A stretch of 64,000 nucleotides of DNA, taken from assembly GCA_965224215.1 (NCBI GenBank), contig CBDCYS010000048.1:121809-185808 (forward strand), read 5' to 3'. Both the position numbers and the translations under genes were made by a program. This document shows positions 38,173 to 48,979 of this stretch, in pieces; the stretch's first letter is position 1; every line of letters starts with the position of its first letter. The notes under the pieces were generated by a model. The model was not told where the DNA came from and did no database searches. It saw nothing but the letters and a program-made list of their open reading frames with translations. The stretch comes from CBDCYS01 sp965224215 (lineage in GTDB: Bacteria > Acidobacteriota > Terriglobia > Bryobacterales > UBA6623).

Positions 38173-41100
38173 ATGCGCTTCTCATCCACGATCCTGATCC
38201 TAGCCTGCACGCTAGGCCCAGCCCAGCCCCCCGCAGCGGCCCAGAGCATCACCGGCACCATCGTCGGGCGAGTCACCGACCCCAGCGACGCCGTCGTCGC
38301 CGGCGCGAGCGTGAGGGCCATCAACGCGGCAACCGACGCTATTGACCGCACCACGACCGGCGACACCGGCTTTTACCGCATACCGAATCTGCTGCCCGGC
38401 GAATATTTCGTCGAAGTCGAGGCCGCCGGTTTTCAGACGACGAGAGTCTCCGCGCAGCGTCTCAGCCTGGCCGATAATCTGCGGCTCGACGTCGAGCTGA
38501 AAGTAGGGGAAACCTCCTTCTCCGTGACAGTGGTGGACATCGCCGGCGAGGTGAATACCGAGGACGCCCAACTGGGCAAGGTCATGCGCGACATCGCGCG
38601 GCTGCCCGTGCTTTCGACCCGCGGCGGCCGCAACGTGATCGAGCTGGCCTACACCCAGCCCGGCACCACGCCGGCCGAAGCCGGACTAGCTTCGGGCATT
38701 GCGGTCAACGGCCAACGGGCTCGGCAGAATCACTATGTGCTCGACGGGGCGACCACAAATTGGTCGGCCATAAATGCGGTTTCGAATACTGCCACGGGTA
38801 TTGCACCCAATGCCGTCGAGGAGTTCCGCCTCGTCACGGGTCCCGCGAAGGCCGAATACGGCAGAAACCCCGGGGGGACCTTGATTCTGACGACGAAGTC
38901 AGGCGGCAACCGCTTCCACGGCATGGTGAGCGAAGTCTGGCGTAACCGGCGCCTGAACGCCGTTCCTTTTTTTCAGAAGTCCGTTCCGGGCGGGCCGATC
39001 CAGCCCAACAAGACGTTCTTCTTCGCATCCTACCTGGGGTTCCGGCGGCGCACGGAAATTGGTCGCTCGGCGACGGTCCCCAACGCCGCCGAGCGTCAAG
39101 CGATCGAGGCGTCGGGAACACCGCAAGCCCGGGCGCTGATTGGGCTGCTGCCGAGCGCCACCGAAGGCAACACACTCTTCAGTAACTTGCAGAGCGACTC
39201 CAATCGCGATCAGGTCCTGTTCAAGGTCGATCATCATTTCAGCGCGGCGAACCGGATGGCCGTCACGTATTTTCGCGAGGACTGGAACGGCATCAGTCCT
39301 TCGTTTGGATTAGGCGGTCAGATCCCCGTTCCGGGTTTCGGGTGGTCCGGTGAGGAGCGAATCCAAAACCTGATCGTGCGCGACACGCATTCGTTCGGCC
39401 CCAATCTGTTTCACGAGTTTCGCCTGGCTCTGCAGCGGGTCAACTCGAATATTGCTAATCCCGCCAACCCGGCTCCGCCGAGCAGTTTGGGATTGGACGG
39501 CATCGTTCCCGATCTTCCCGGCAAGGCATCGGCGCCGCTCGTCCTCATCCTGGGCTTCAGTGAGTTCGGAGACTTAGGGATTCCCGTCCTGGCCGACGAG
39601 ACCACCTTGCAATTCATCGACAATCTCAGTTGGACCCGCGGCCGGCATGCCCTCAAATTCGGCGGCAACTTCACATCGAGGCCGGTGGATCGGACGACTT
39701 CCGTCCTCAACAACGGGGTGTTTGTTTTCAATGGCAGCGGCATCGCAAACGGCCTCGTTTCCTCAATTGAGGGACTTTCGACCGCATTGAACGATCTGGC
39801 CGGTGGCTTTACGACCTTCTATCAACAGGGGTCGGCGGCCATTGTCGAAGGCCGTACGTCCTCCACGAACCTGTTTCTGCAGGATGACTGGAAGGTCAAG
39901 AGTAATCTGACCTTAAATCTAGGGCTGCGCTGGGAATTCAATAAAGCCCTCACGGAAACCGGGGATCGTGTGAGCGCCCTGCGTCCGGGGCGGCAGTCCG
40001 TCATTTTTCCCGATGCTCCGGCGGGTTTGGTCTACCCCGGCGACGAGGGGATTTCGCGCTCCACTTACGACGAGGATTGGAACAATTTCGGTCCGCGTTT
40101 CGGCCTTGCCTGGGACCTTCTCGGCAACGGGCGCCTCGCCGTGCGCGGCGGCTACGGCGTATTCTACGCCCTGGCTGACTTCGAACTGGAATTCAACAGG
40201 ACGAGAACGGCCCCGTACACCATTAACAAGCGTGTCTTCTTTACGGAGATTGCCAACCCCTGGGGGGGCGCGCTGTTCACTCCCGGGCCGCAACCCTTCC
40301 CGCACGTTCCGCCCGAGCCCGGAGAGAGTTTCGATTTCGCGTCGCTGGCCCCGATCACCTTCTGGGGAATGGATCCCAATCTGACTACGCCTTATACCCA
40401 GCAATGGAGCTTGTAAGTTCAATACGAGCTGCTGCCCAACTGGCTGTTGGAGGTCGGCTATGTGGGATCCAACGGAGTCAAGCTCTACAGCTTGCGGGAG
40501 GCCAACCCGTCGGTGCCCGGCCCGGGCGCCAACGTGGGCAACACCGATTTGCGTCGCATCCTGAATCAGGACCACCCTCAGAGCGAGCTGTTTGGAGGCA
40601 CGCCCTTCAGCGAGATTCTGATTTACCGAAACGACCGCAACTCCAACTACAACAGCTTGCAGACCAACCTCACTAAGCGGTTCTCAAGAGGGTTTCAAAT
40701 GACACACGCCTACACTTGGTCCCACGCCATCGACTCGGCGTCGGACCAGGGGGTGCGTGACCGGCCCGATGACGGCCGCTCGCGCCGGGGCCACGCTGAT
40801 CACGATCGGCGTCACGTCTATGTGGGCACCTATGTCTATAAACTCCCTTGGTATCAAAACCAGACGGAGCCGTTGGGCAAGCTCTTGGGGGGCTGGGGGG
40901 TGTCTGGGATGACGATGTTACGCAGCGGCGCCGCATTCAACGTGCTTGAGAGCGAAGACCGCTGCCTCTGCAGCGTCCTCTTCGTGGGAACACCCGATTA
41001 CATTGGGGGCGAAATCGCCTTTCACGACCCCCGCTCGACAGATGCCGTTCCTGGCCGGCCGAATTCTTGGTTCGACGGCAGCGGCGGCGGCACGCCCACC

Positions 41101-41409
41101 GCCGCTGCCAACCCGCATTTCCGCCGCATCGGCTCGGCGCCGGTTTACGAGCTGGGAGCGGGGCGTCACGGAAACTTCGGACGCAACGTCTTGCGGGGCC
41201 CCGGATTCGTGAATTGGCAGTTTGCGGCGTTCAAGCGGACGAAAATCACTGAAAGTCAGAGCTTGGAGTTCCGCGCCGAGTTTTTCAATCTCTTCAATCA
41301 GGCACAGTTTCGGAACCCGGTGGGCGACATCGGCTCGGTGAACTTCGGCCGCGTGCTCGAGACCTTTGATCCCCGCTTTATTCAGTTTTCGTTGCGCTAT
41401 ATGTTTTGA
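38173..41409 (+). pseudogene. Oar-like TonB-dependent receptor with in-frame TAA
   Basis: The 1079-codon frame begins with a signal peptide and a carboxypeptidase-regulatory-like domain (ITGTIVGRVTDPSDAVVAGA; TGFYRIPNLLPGEYFVEV). A plug domain (LPVLSTRGGRNVIELAYTQPG; VNGQRARQNHYVLDG) and a large outer-membrane barrel follow, ending VNFGRVLETFDPRFIQFSLRYMF with a terminal aromatic residue as required for barrel assembly. A TAA at 40414-40416 interrupts the frame between TQQWSL and VQYELLPNWLLEVGYVG; both sides belong to the same conserved barrel block, and CAA to TAA would explain it. As written the product lacks the last third of the barrel. It lies 83 bp downstream of the kinase fusion and may be in its operon. 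Confidence 0.87.
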
Positions 41410-42021
41410 GAGGGATAGGCCCCAGACCGCCTCCGCGTGCTGGCTATCCGCTTCAAGTTCCACGCTTTCGGTGAATGCGCTTTGACGCGTTTGGTCCAGC
41501 ATTCAAGATTTACGACGAGGCCGACAGCGGACAGTACTTTGTGATCGTCCGAGCAGTAGGTGTAGGCAGCCAGACATGCCTCGCACTCGTCCAAAACTAG
41601 TACGAAGGGTTCCTAGACCGCTAATAGGGTTAAGTCCCACGAAACAAACTACATAGGGCTCGTTTGTCGGTACAAATTGATATATCTTCGTTCCGTCCAA
41701 CAATCAGGGCTTTTAATTCGTAACACACTCTAACAAAGCCACTTAAGTCTGACTTGCCCGACTTTGGGCCGAAGGAACAATCTCTCCAGATCCTGACTAA
41801 CGGCGAAATGTTGACTTCGCCGCCTTCCGCTGACCATCGGTGTTAACTTCCGACATGTCCGGCTGGCGGAAGTGAGCGTCTCACCGATCTTCGGTGCGCT
41901 TGCTGCTAGCTTCGAACGCTCCGGGCTAGAGTGCGGCTGCGGGTTCCTATCGAGGTGACCGGCCTGACGCTGCCAACAAAAAGGCTGCACCGTGCAGGGC
42001 CTCGGCGCGTCAAAAAGGTAG
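41410..42021. other. Gene-poor region with kinase-tail debris
   Basis: No intact gene. It holds a decayed tail sequence at 41455-41660 (separate entry). CTTCCGACATGTCCGG near 41849 also occurs near 54509. Confidence 0.5.
41455..41660 (+). pseudogene. Decayed C-terminal tail of a TolB-type protein, copy 1
   Basis: The frame reads FKIYDEADSGQYFVIVRAV, then LALVQN-stop-YEGFLDR-stop, closely like the tail VVQNWYEE of kinase/TolB fusion proteins. The Trp codon is TAG at 41598-41600. A related copy at 51900-52045 keeps TGG. Similarity goes on past the tail (GGGTTAAGTCCCACGAAACA against GGGCTAAGTCCCAAGAAAAA), so it is a DNA-level repeat. The body of the gene is missing. Confidence 0.55.
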
Positions 42022-42030
42022 GAGGCTCGT

Positions 42031-42627
42031 CTGCGCTGCTCAATTACCATCGTCGTTTTCGCTGCATGGCTTGCGTTCGCCCCCGGCAGCCGCGCGCAAG
42101 AGTTGGTCAACCTCGGCAAACTCAGCGACACCTTCGCCGACGCCAGCAGCGTGAACGCAGGCAGAACACTCGACAACGTTTTCTACGGCGTGCCAAACCT
42201 TTTTGACGGTGGCCAACACATCGTAAACAACATCAACTACACCTATTGACTCAGCGACAGCGCGACCCGCCACTGGATCAAGCTGCGCTTCGGCGAGCCT
42301 GTCCAAATCCATTCGATCCTAGTCGAATTCAATGCAGCGGAGGCGACTCCGAGGGACGAAGATCGTCCATCGCAACGGCCCGAAGGATTCGCGATCGACC
42401 TCAAGCGCTTGATCGGCGGCAGCGAACGCGCTGAAAAGCTGCCCTCGGTCAACGTCGACGGCTTCCGAGTGATCTATCCGCTCAACGAACCCTTGGCGGA
42501 TGTTGTGGAATTATTGGTCGTCTTCCCAGGGCCATCAATGATCGCGGTGGCCGAACTGGAGGTACTGGGCATTCCATCCAATCCGAACAGCCGGCCAGGC
42601 GAAGGGCCGAGGCTGCCAGAGCAATAA
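42031..42627 (+). pseudogene. Secreted discoidin-like protein with in-frame TGA and no canonical start
   Basis: The frame opens after a TAG at 42019. AGGAGG at 42020-42025 stands at the right distance before CTG at 42031, but no ATG, GTG or TTG is available, so either CTG is used or the start was lost. A signal peptide follows (ITIVVFAAWLAFAPGSRAQ), then LVNLGKLSDTFADASSVN and VFYGVPNLFDGGQHIVNNI. After TAT-TGA-CTC at 42244-42252 it continues LSDSATRHWIKLRFGEPVQI. The block YWLSDSATRHWIKLRF fits F5/8 type C/discoidin-like domains, so TGA stands where Trp is expected. The C-terminus is VAELEVLGIPSN. Family assignment is tentative. Confidence 0.6.
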
Positions 42628-42817
42628 CGCTCCCCGTCATCGTCAAATGTTCGTCGCTGAGCCCGAGGCCGCCCCGTCAGCATCCTCGAGACCAAACAAA
42701 TAGCCAAGGGCCTTTCACGCGATCACGCCATCGCACACCGCTGACTTTCGAGTCTCAGTTGTCGTACCCTAACGGCAAACCGTTCTCAGATGAACGATCT
42801 TCGTGGAGGTATGACCA

Positions 42818-44026
42818 ATGTCTCAGATGAATCGACGCACGTGGCTTGGCTCGATGGTAGGTGCGGGTGCCCTTTTCGGTATGGACGCGATGTTCACCGC
42901 CGAACGCACCGAAGCCGCCCAAATTGGCCCCAATGATCAAATCAAGGTGACGAAGATTGAGTCGTTCGTACTCACCAATTCTTGGGTCTTCGTCAAGATT
43001 TCTACCGATGCGGGCATCACCGGCTGGGGCGAGATGCTCAAGGATGACGCTAAGGCCTGCGCCGCGGGAGCCCTCGAAGTCGCGGATTATCTCGTCGGTG
43101 AAGACCCCCTTCGCGTCGTCCATCACTGGCAAGCGATTCACCGCGGCGCCTTTTATCGGGGCGGTCCGGTCAAGACAGCCATCGTTAGCGGCATCGATCA
43201 AGCTCTGTGGGACATCAAGGGGAAGGCCTTTGGCGTACCCGTCTACAAGTTACTCGGTGGCCCTACTCGTGATCGCGTGCGGGTCTACGGCACCGTCAGC
43301 GAGGAGACCGGCGTCAACGCCATCAAGGTCGGGCCGAGGCTCGCCGGCCGCAATGCGACCAAGTACATCGAAGGCAAGAAAGCCGTGGATGAAATCGTTG
43401 AGAACTTCCGCGCCCTGCGCGACAAGCATGGCGACGGAGTCGACATCGGCATCGATTTCCACGGCGCCGTTCAGCCGCCGACAGCCATGCTGCTGGTCAA
43501 GGCGCTGGAAGACTACAATCCGTGGTTCTACGAAGAGGTTGTACAGGCGCTCAATGTGGACGTGATGGCGGAGATCGCCGCCAAGACACACATTCCGCTG
43601 GCCACCGGCGAGCGCATCTTCACCAAGTGGGGGTTCCGCGAAATCCTCGAGAAGCGGGCCGCGCTCATCCTCCAACCGGACGTCAACTATGCCGGCGGCA
43701 TCACCGAGCTGCGGCTGATCGCTGGAATGGCGGAAGCCTACTACTCGCCTATCGCGCCGCACAACCCCAACGGACCTTGCTCGCTCGCGGCAAGCCTGCA
43801 GGTCGCTGGGTGTGTCCCCAACTTCCTGATCCAAGAGCGAGGCGACCGCGAGCACGATTTGCTGGCCAAGCCGCTGCCTCCTGTCCGAAACGGCTACCGT
43901 CCGCTGCCGACCGATCCCGGTATTGGCATCACCATCGACGAAGACAAATTGATGGCTCAGGTCGGCGAACCCAGGCCATATCTGCCTCAGTTCGATCAGG
44001 ATGACGGCTCGGTCGTCGACTGGTAG
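42818..44026 (+). CDS. Tat-exported galactonate dehydratase-like enolase-superfamily enzyme
   Basis: The 402-residue protein has a twin-arginine leader (NRRTWLGSMVGAGALFG), unusual for this normally cytoplasmic family. The mandelate racemase/muconate lactonising barrel follows. Metal ligands are D213, E239 and E265; H215 (GIDFHG) and H315 (APHNPNGP) fit the acid/base pair of D-galactonate dehydratase. RGGPVKTAIVSGIDQALWDIKGK is the conserved N-domain/barrel junction. The likely reaction is dehydration of a sugar acid to a 2-keto-3-deoxy acid in the periplasm, but substrate and place remain inference. A strong GGAGG precedes the ATG. A methyltransferase gene follows 105 bp later. Confidence 0.87.
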   Translation: MSQMNRRTWLGSMVGAGALFGMDAMFTAERTEAAQIGPNDQIKVTKIESFVLTNSWVFVKISTDAGITGWGEMLKDDAKACAAGALEVADYLVGEDPLRVVHHWQAIHRGAFYRGGPVKTAIVSGIDQALWDIKGKAFGVPVYKLLGGPTRDRVRVYGTVSEETGVNAIKVGPRLAGRNATKYIEGKKAVDEIVENFRALRDKHGDGVDIGIDFHGAVQPPTAMLLVKALEDYNPWFYEEVVQALNVDVMAEIAAKTHIPLATGERIFTKWGFREILEKRAALILQPDVNYAGGITELRLIAGMAEAYYSPIAPHNPNGPCSLAASLQVAGCVPNFLIQERGDREHDLLAKPLPPVRNGYRPLPTDPGIGITIDEDKLMAQVGEPRPYLPQFDQDDGSVVDW

Positions 44027-44131
44027 GCGTCCGCCCGGTGGTCCGAAGTCTTATGGGGTAGAGGCAGTAGGTGTCGCAAAATCCCGTTTCGTCCGGCAAC
44101 GCTCAGTAAGGAGTTAGGAGGTCATTAAGCA

Positions 44132-44953
44132 ATGGTTGAAAAGGATAGCTCGCTCGATCACTACGTCATTCGCGGCGGAGAAGCCGGCAAGAAGCGTCTG
44201 GACCTGCTGGCCCGCGTCATGGAGCCTTACACCAAAGCTCTTCTGGACAGAATGGGCGTTGGACCGGGCGCTCGTTTTCTGGACCTCGGCTGCGGAGCCG
44301 GGCATGTGTCGCTCGAAGCGGCCCGCCGGGTAGGCCCACAAGGGTCGGTAACCGGAGTGGATCTTGATGAGACGAAGCTAGATCTGGCCCGCCGAGCAGC
44401 CACCGGGCAAGGCCTGCGAAACGTAAGCTTCCTGCACGGGAACGCCAGCGAGATCGTCGAGACCGGATCGTACGACTTCGCCTATTCGCGATTTCTGCTC
44501 ACGCACCTGAGCGATCCGGCCGGGATACTTGGCGTGATGCGAGAGACCCTGAAACCGGGTGCTGTGATTGCCGTCGAAGACATCGACGTAAGCGGAGCTT
44601 TTTGCTACCCGGAGAATCCGCACTTTGACCGTCTTTGCGAACTCTACAGCGAGGCCGTCCGGCGCAACGGCACAGACCCGGACATTGCTCCCAAGCTGCC
44701 GAGCTTATTGCGTCAGGCCGGGTTCGAGGCGATCCAGGCCCACCTGGTCCAGCCTCTCTACCTCGAAGGCGAGCTCAAAGAGATCATGCTGGCCACTCTG
44801 CGGAACATCTCCGATGCAGTCGTCGGAGCGGGCTTGGCTACCGAGCATGACCTCGACCAAACGATCCAGGGACTAGCGTCCTTCACGGCTGACCCGACGA
44901 CATTGGTTGCGATGCCGCGGATCATCCAAACATGGGGCGTCCGACCAGGTTGA
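44132..44953 (+). CDS. Class I SAM-dependent methyltransferase
   Basis: The 273-residue protein has FLDLGCGAGHVSLEAARRVG (motif I), GVDLDETKLDLARR (motif II), YDFAYSRFLLTHL and LKPGAVIAVEDID. The architecture is UbiE/Methyltransf_25-like with a C-terminal extension of about 100 residues that may cap the substrate pocket. TTAGGAGG stands well before the ATG. Substrate unknown; small-molecule methylation is likely. Confidence 0.85.
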   Translation: MVEKDSSLDHYVIRGGEAGKKRLDLLARVMEPYTKALLDRMGVGPGARFLDLGCGAGHVSLEAARRVGPQGSVTGVDLDETKLDLARRAATGQGLRNVSFLHGNASEIVETGSYDFAYSRFLLTHLSDPAGILGVMRETLKPGAVIAVEDIDVSGAFCYPENPHFDRLCELYSEAVRRNGTDPDIAPKLPSLLRQAGFEAIQAHLVQPLYLEGELKEIMLATLRNISDAVVGAGLATEHDLDQTIQGLASFTADPTTLVAMPRIIQTWGVRPG

Positions 44954-45616
44954 CAAGACCGCCACGCCGTTGTCACGTCCGGTCATCATGCCACTCGCGC
45001 ACCTGGCGCTCTACTTAGGCGGCACCGAAGCACCCAGGCGATTCTTCTGCATCGGCAGGCCTTCCGATGATTCCCGCCGCGGAAGTGGAGTTGTCCAGGT
45101 CCGAGTTGACAAGTATACTTCCGACAATGCCAGGAAGCGGAGGCGGGAGGTGAATTCCGGTGGGGCCGGGGTCCCTTTGGGTACCATGCTTTGGCTGGCT
45201 CTACATCACGCGACTAGGGCGGATTTGGGCCCTGCGACAACTTGCCTACAACTGGCAGATCGAAAGTGCTGGTTTGGAATTGGGAGATCTTTCGAGACTC
45301 CGGCCTTTGCGGCAGGCCGTCACCTGGCCAAAAATTTGCGGCGGACAACTTCGACTGCGGATAGCCACTGAAAAATTTCACTACCACCAACAATCGGCAT
45401 ACCTACGGCGATCACATCTTTGCGCAGAGAGGGGAAACCTCCCGATCTCAACGCTGGTAGTCAAAGAAAAAGGATTGCTCGACGGAAGGCTTGCAGCTAT
45501 CAGTAGCAATGGGTTCGCGGTATAATTGCGTCGGCTCTGGGGCCCGAAACCGCTGCTGACGGCCATCATGGCAGATCGGCAGTCGAGAGAGAGAATCGCA
45601 TCTGTAGGAATCTGGA
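44954..45616. other. Intergenic region with repeat copy B
   Basis: No gene recognised in 660 bp; open frames here have poor composition and no ribosome binding site. It contains the repeat at 45217-45322. Confidence 0.45.
45217..45322. repeat. Diverged repeat, copy B (partner at 32195-32300)
   Basis: Shared blocks GACAACTTGCCTAC, TGCTGGTTTGGAATTGG, AGATCTTTCG and ACTCCGGCCTTTGCG occur in the same order as in the partner. It lies downstream of the methyltransferase gene. Confidence 0.65.
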
Positions 45617-47932
45617 ATGAGAACGAGCATTTCTAGTCTGTCGAAAATCGCTTTCATTGTGGTCGTCGTGTGTTTGTTTGGCGAGGCGGCCACGGCTCAG
45701 AGCCTTGAGATACTGAGTGTCACTCCCCCAGGGCCCTACTACAGCGGCAGCTCAGTGAGAGGGGCGCCTCGAGGGCCAACCGCCAGGGTGCAAGTCGACG
45801 CAGACTTTGGGCGTTTATTCTTCATTGCCCGTCTCAATGGCGTTCTCGAAACGACGGAAGACGAGCTGTTCATGTTGGGATTCAACAGCTTCCCTGCAGA
45901 ATCGATCGATGTAACAAGTCTAGGGCCGCTCAACATCCCCCTTGTTACCTGCTATCCCAGTTGTAGTGCGAGTTCGTCCGGCCTCAATACGCTTGCCGAG
46001 GCGATAACCCAAATCACCAGCGTGGACTTTCTTGTGACCTTGCACGATGGCCAGGGAGTAGAAGTGGCCCGCTCAGCACCATTCAATGTGCCCGTAGTTG
46101 CACCGTCGGTAGTCTCGATCACTCCCGACAGCCAGGGCTTGAATACCCGGCAGATCCTCCGTATTAAGACGGAAGGAACGCAGCTCACCCAGGCTACGGG
46201 CTTTACGTCCGTCCATTTCGTCAAGTCAAATGACTTCCGCAACAGGTTTCTGTTCAATGCCCCAGGCGGCCCCTGTCCGGGACCCGAGCGGAGCATCTTT
46301 GGTTTCTGCGATTTTACAATTATCGACGACACGACGGTGGAGTTCACGCTCATGTCGACGATACGAGAAGACCAGCTCGCGGAGCGGCTCGGGACCTACG
46401 ACATCTACTTTGGATGGAGGGGTCCTAACCCGCTCGTGCCGGAGACGGAGGTCTTCCACAGGGCTGTACTGCTTAACGCGTTCACGTTAGGCGACGGGTG
46501 TCCGGCGCTGACGTCAGAAAAGTCCGCAAAGGCTCAGGTTTGCCGGCCCCCGCTCATTACAGGGTTTGATCCCACTTCCGTTGAGGCCGGCAGCGGCGAG
46601 TTCACTTTGAGAATCCTTGGCAGCGGTTTCGTTGACGGAGCCGTAGTCGAGATCAACAACGATGAGACCCTGCCGGTACGAGTGGTCAGCGCCACCGAGG
46701 CACGCCGGGTGATCGATGCTTCGGCGGTCTCGGAACCTGGAATCCTAACGTTGGTTATTGTCAACCCGGACGGCCAGCGCTCGAATGACGCGACGTTTCC
46801 AGTGACCGGACCAGCACTCCAAATCTCTCGAATTTCTCCAGTCGCAGGTAGCGCCGACGACGCACCGATCGAGCTTGTAATAGAAGGTTTCGGATTCACC
46901 CAAACTTCGGAGGTGCTCTGGGACGGCCAAGGCGTCCAGCCCATCATTGTTAACGGTCGCCGGCTAGACGCGATGATTCCGGAGAATCTTATCGGGCTCG
47001 CGGGGCAGATAGACGTTCAGGTAAAGAACCCGGACGGGAGCCTGTCAAATATCGCCAAGTTCCTGGTTGAACCGGCGACGCCGGCCGTGACAACCGTGAC
47101 TCCAGATCGCTCGCCAATTAGCCCGAATGACCTTCCAATCACAATTGACGGCGAACGGTTTGAGCCCAACGCAAAGGTTCGTCTCGATGGACGAGAGATG
47201 CAAGTGGCAGCTGTTACCCCGGGTCAAATCATGGCGGTTATTCCAAAAGGCTTTTTGAGGTTTGCGCGAGAGTCCGAAATCAAAGTAGTAAACCCCGTGG
47301 AGCTGGCGAACCGCGTTTCCAACCCTGTCCCCTTCATCGTCGAGCCGAATCCAAGTGACTTGTTCATCGACAGTCTGGAGGTCAAGCAAAACATCCAGCG
47401 AGTCGACTCTTCTGGCGCCCATCACATTCCGCTGATCGCCAAGAAACGTACTGTACTGCGTGTGTTCGCCCGCAGCTCGGACTCGGACTTCGAGAAAGTC
47501 GATGTGGCGGTGAAAGCATCCAATGGCGGCGGGAGTCGGCTGCCGGGAAAAGCGAAGTTTCTGCAGACATCGGTGTCCCGCGTGCTCAAAAATCCCCGGC
47601 CTGAGTTTACGAATGACACTTTCAACTTCCTTCTACCCGAGTGGTGGATCAATGAAGGAAGTATTCGTCTCGAAGCGGAGATCGACCCCAATCGGCAGGC
47701 GCCAGAGACCGATTTGACGGGATTCAGCAACAACATAGCGTCAGTCGGATTGTCTTTTCAGCCTGGGGAAAGGCTCGAGATCGGGTACTTGCCTGTCGAC
47801 GTTCGAACACTGTCAAAGGGCCTCCAGACCGTGCCGGAAAACCACGGTGGCATGGAGCAATTCCTTCTCAAGACGTATCCAGTGGCGCACAAAGACCTTC
47901 GCTTTGCGCGCTGGCCGGCAGAGAAGCAGATT

Positions 47933-47940
47933 TACAACAA
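47933..47940. repeat. Left target duplication of IS1595 copy 2
   Basis: TACAACAA, repeated exactly at 48972-48979. Confidence 0.92.
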
Positions 47941-48971
47941 GATGGGTATCCGGTTGACTCAGGTAGCCCCAATATCTTGTGGTTTGGAGATTTTCTTGGG
48001 TTCTGTAACCGGGTGAACAATCATCTTGTAAGTCGCGGGATCCACGGCTACCGCCTGCTGGACGAGCCGATAGAAGAGTTTGCCGCGGCTTTTGGATTTG
48101 CGGCGATTGAAACGGAAGGTGAACTCGTCCAGGTAGTAGTCCAGATGTTTGTGGCTCACGGCGCCCTGATGGGTGCCCAGCAGCCAGCGCTTGAGCAGTG
48201 ACATCACGCGGTGGACGCGGGGCATCAATTCCGACGCGGACTGCTCCTGCCTGCTGACAACTGTGACCTGATGGACGTAGCCTTCCTTTTTCAACCCGGA
48301 GTAACCGGGCCAGCCGTCGGTATGCACCACGCTGCCCGGCTCGATGCACTCCTCCACGAAAGGCAACAGGCTCTCGCCCGAGGCATCCTCGATTCTCTTC
48401 ATGCGAATCCGGCCGATACCCCGCCCATCCTCTTGAGCGGCCACTGCGATCAATGCTTTGTTTTGCAGGTTTCGGCCCCGCAGGCCCTCTTCGAGCCCGC
48501 CCCAGTAGCTTTCATCGACTTCCACCGTCCCGGCCAGCAAATCCCGTCCCGGCCGCACCATCGCGCGCCGCATTTTGTGCAGCCAGGTCCAAGCCGTTTC
48601 GTACCTGTTGAGCCCCAACACTCTTTGCAGTCCCAAAGCGCTGGCTCCGGTTTTTTGGGTGGTGACCCACCACATCGCACGAAACCACAACGGCAAAGGG
48701 CTGCGCGTGTCCTGAAAGATGGTCCCGGCGGTCACCGAGGTTTGGCGCCCACACGCAGCGCACTGCAGCAGCACTTTTCGCAAAGGCCACGACTTTCCAC
48801 AACCGCAACCCGGACAGCGGAAACCGTCCGGCCAGCGCCGCCGGAACAGATACTCCCGGCAGGCCGCCTCACTGCTAAAACGGGACTCGAATTCTGTCAG
48901 GTTCTGAGGGTAATCTTCCATCTGCCGGCATACTACATCTTGGGGCTACCTGAGTCAACCGGATACCCATC
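47941..48971 (-). mobile_element. IS1595-family element, copy 2 (1031 bp), inside metalloprotease gene
   Basis: Inverted repeats start GATGGGTATCCGGTTGACTC at both ends, and an exact 8-bp target duplication TACAACAA flanks the element. It is nearly identical to copy 1 at 33616-34646, which suggests recent transposition in this genome. Confidence 0.95.
47959..48921 (-). CDS. IS1595-family transposase, copy 2
   Basis: A 320-residue protein nearly identical to copy 1. Visible differences include EARFSSEEAC to ESRFSSEAAC and LFRLRW to LFRRRW at the N-terminus, KNKAL to QNKAL in the core and KKIPKP to KKISKP at the end. The zinc ribbon and the DDE motifs (VEVDESYWGG, VHTDGWPGYS) are kept, so it may be active. 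Confidence 0.92.
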   Translation of the reverse strand: MEDYPQNLTEFESRFSSEAACREYLFRRRWPDGFRCPGCGCGKSWPLRKVLLQCAACGRQTSVTAGTIFQDTRSPLPLWFRAMWWVTTQKTGASALGLQRVLGLNRYETAWTWLHKMRRAMVRPGRDLLAGTVEVDESYWGGLEEGLRGRNLQNKALIAVAAQEDGRGIGRIRMKRIEDASGESLLPFVEECIEPGSVVHTDGWPGYSGLKKEGYVHQVTVVSRQEQSASELMPRVHRVMSLLKRWLLGTHQGAVSHKHLDYYLDEFTFRFNRRKSKSRGKLFYRLVQQAVAVDPATYKMIVHPVTEPKKISKPQDIGAT

Positions 48972-48979
48972 TACAACAA
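48972..48979. repeat. Right target duplication of IS1595 copy 2
   Basis: TACAACAA, identical to 47933-47940. Confidence 0.92.

Noticed and set aside
45160..45525. Plus-strand open frame of 121 codons
   Set aside because: Covers the noncoding repeat, whose partner has no matching frame; no ribosome binding site.
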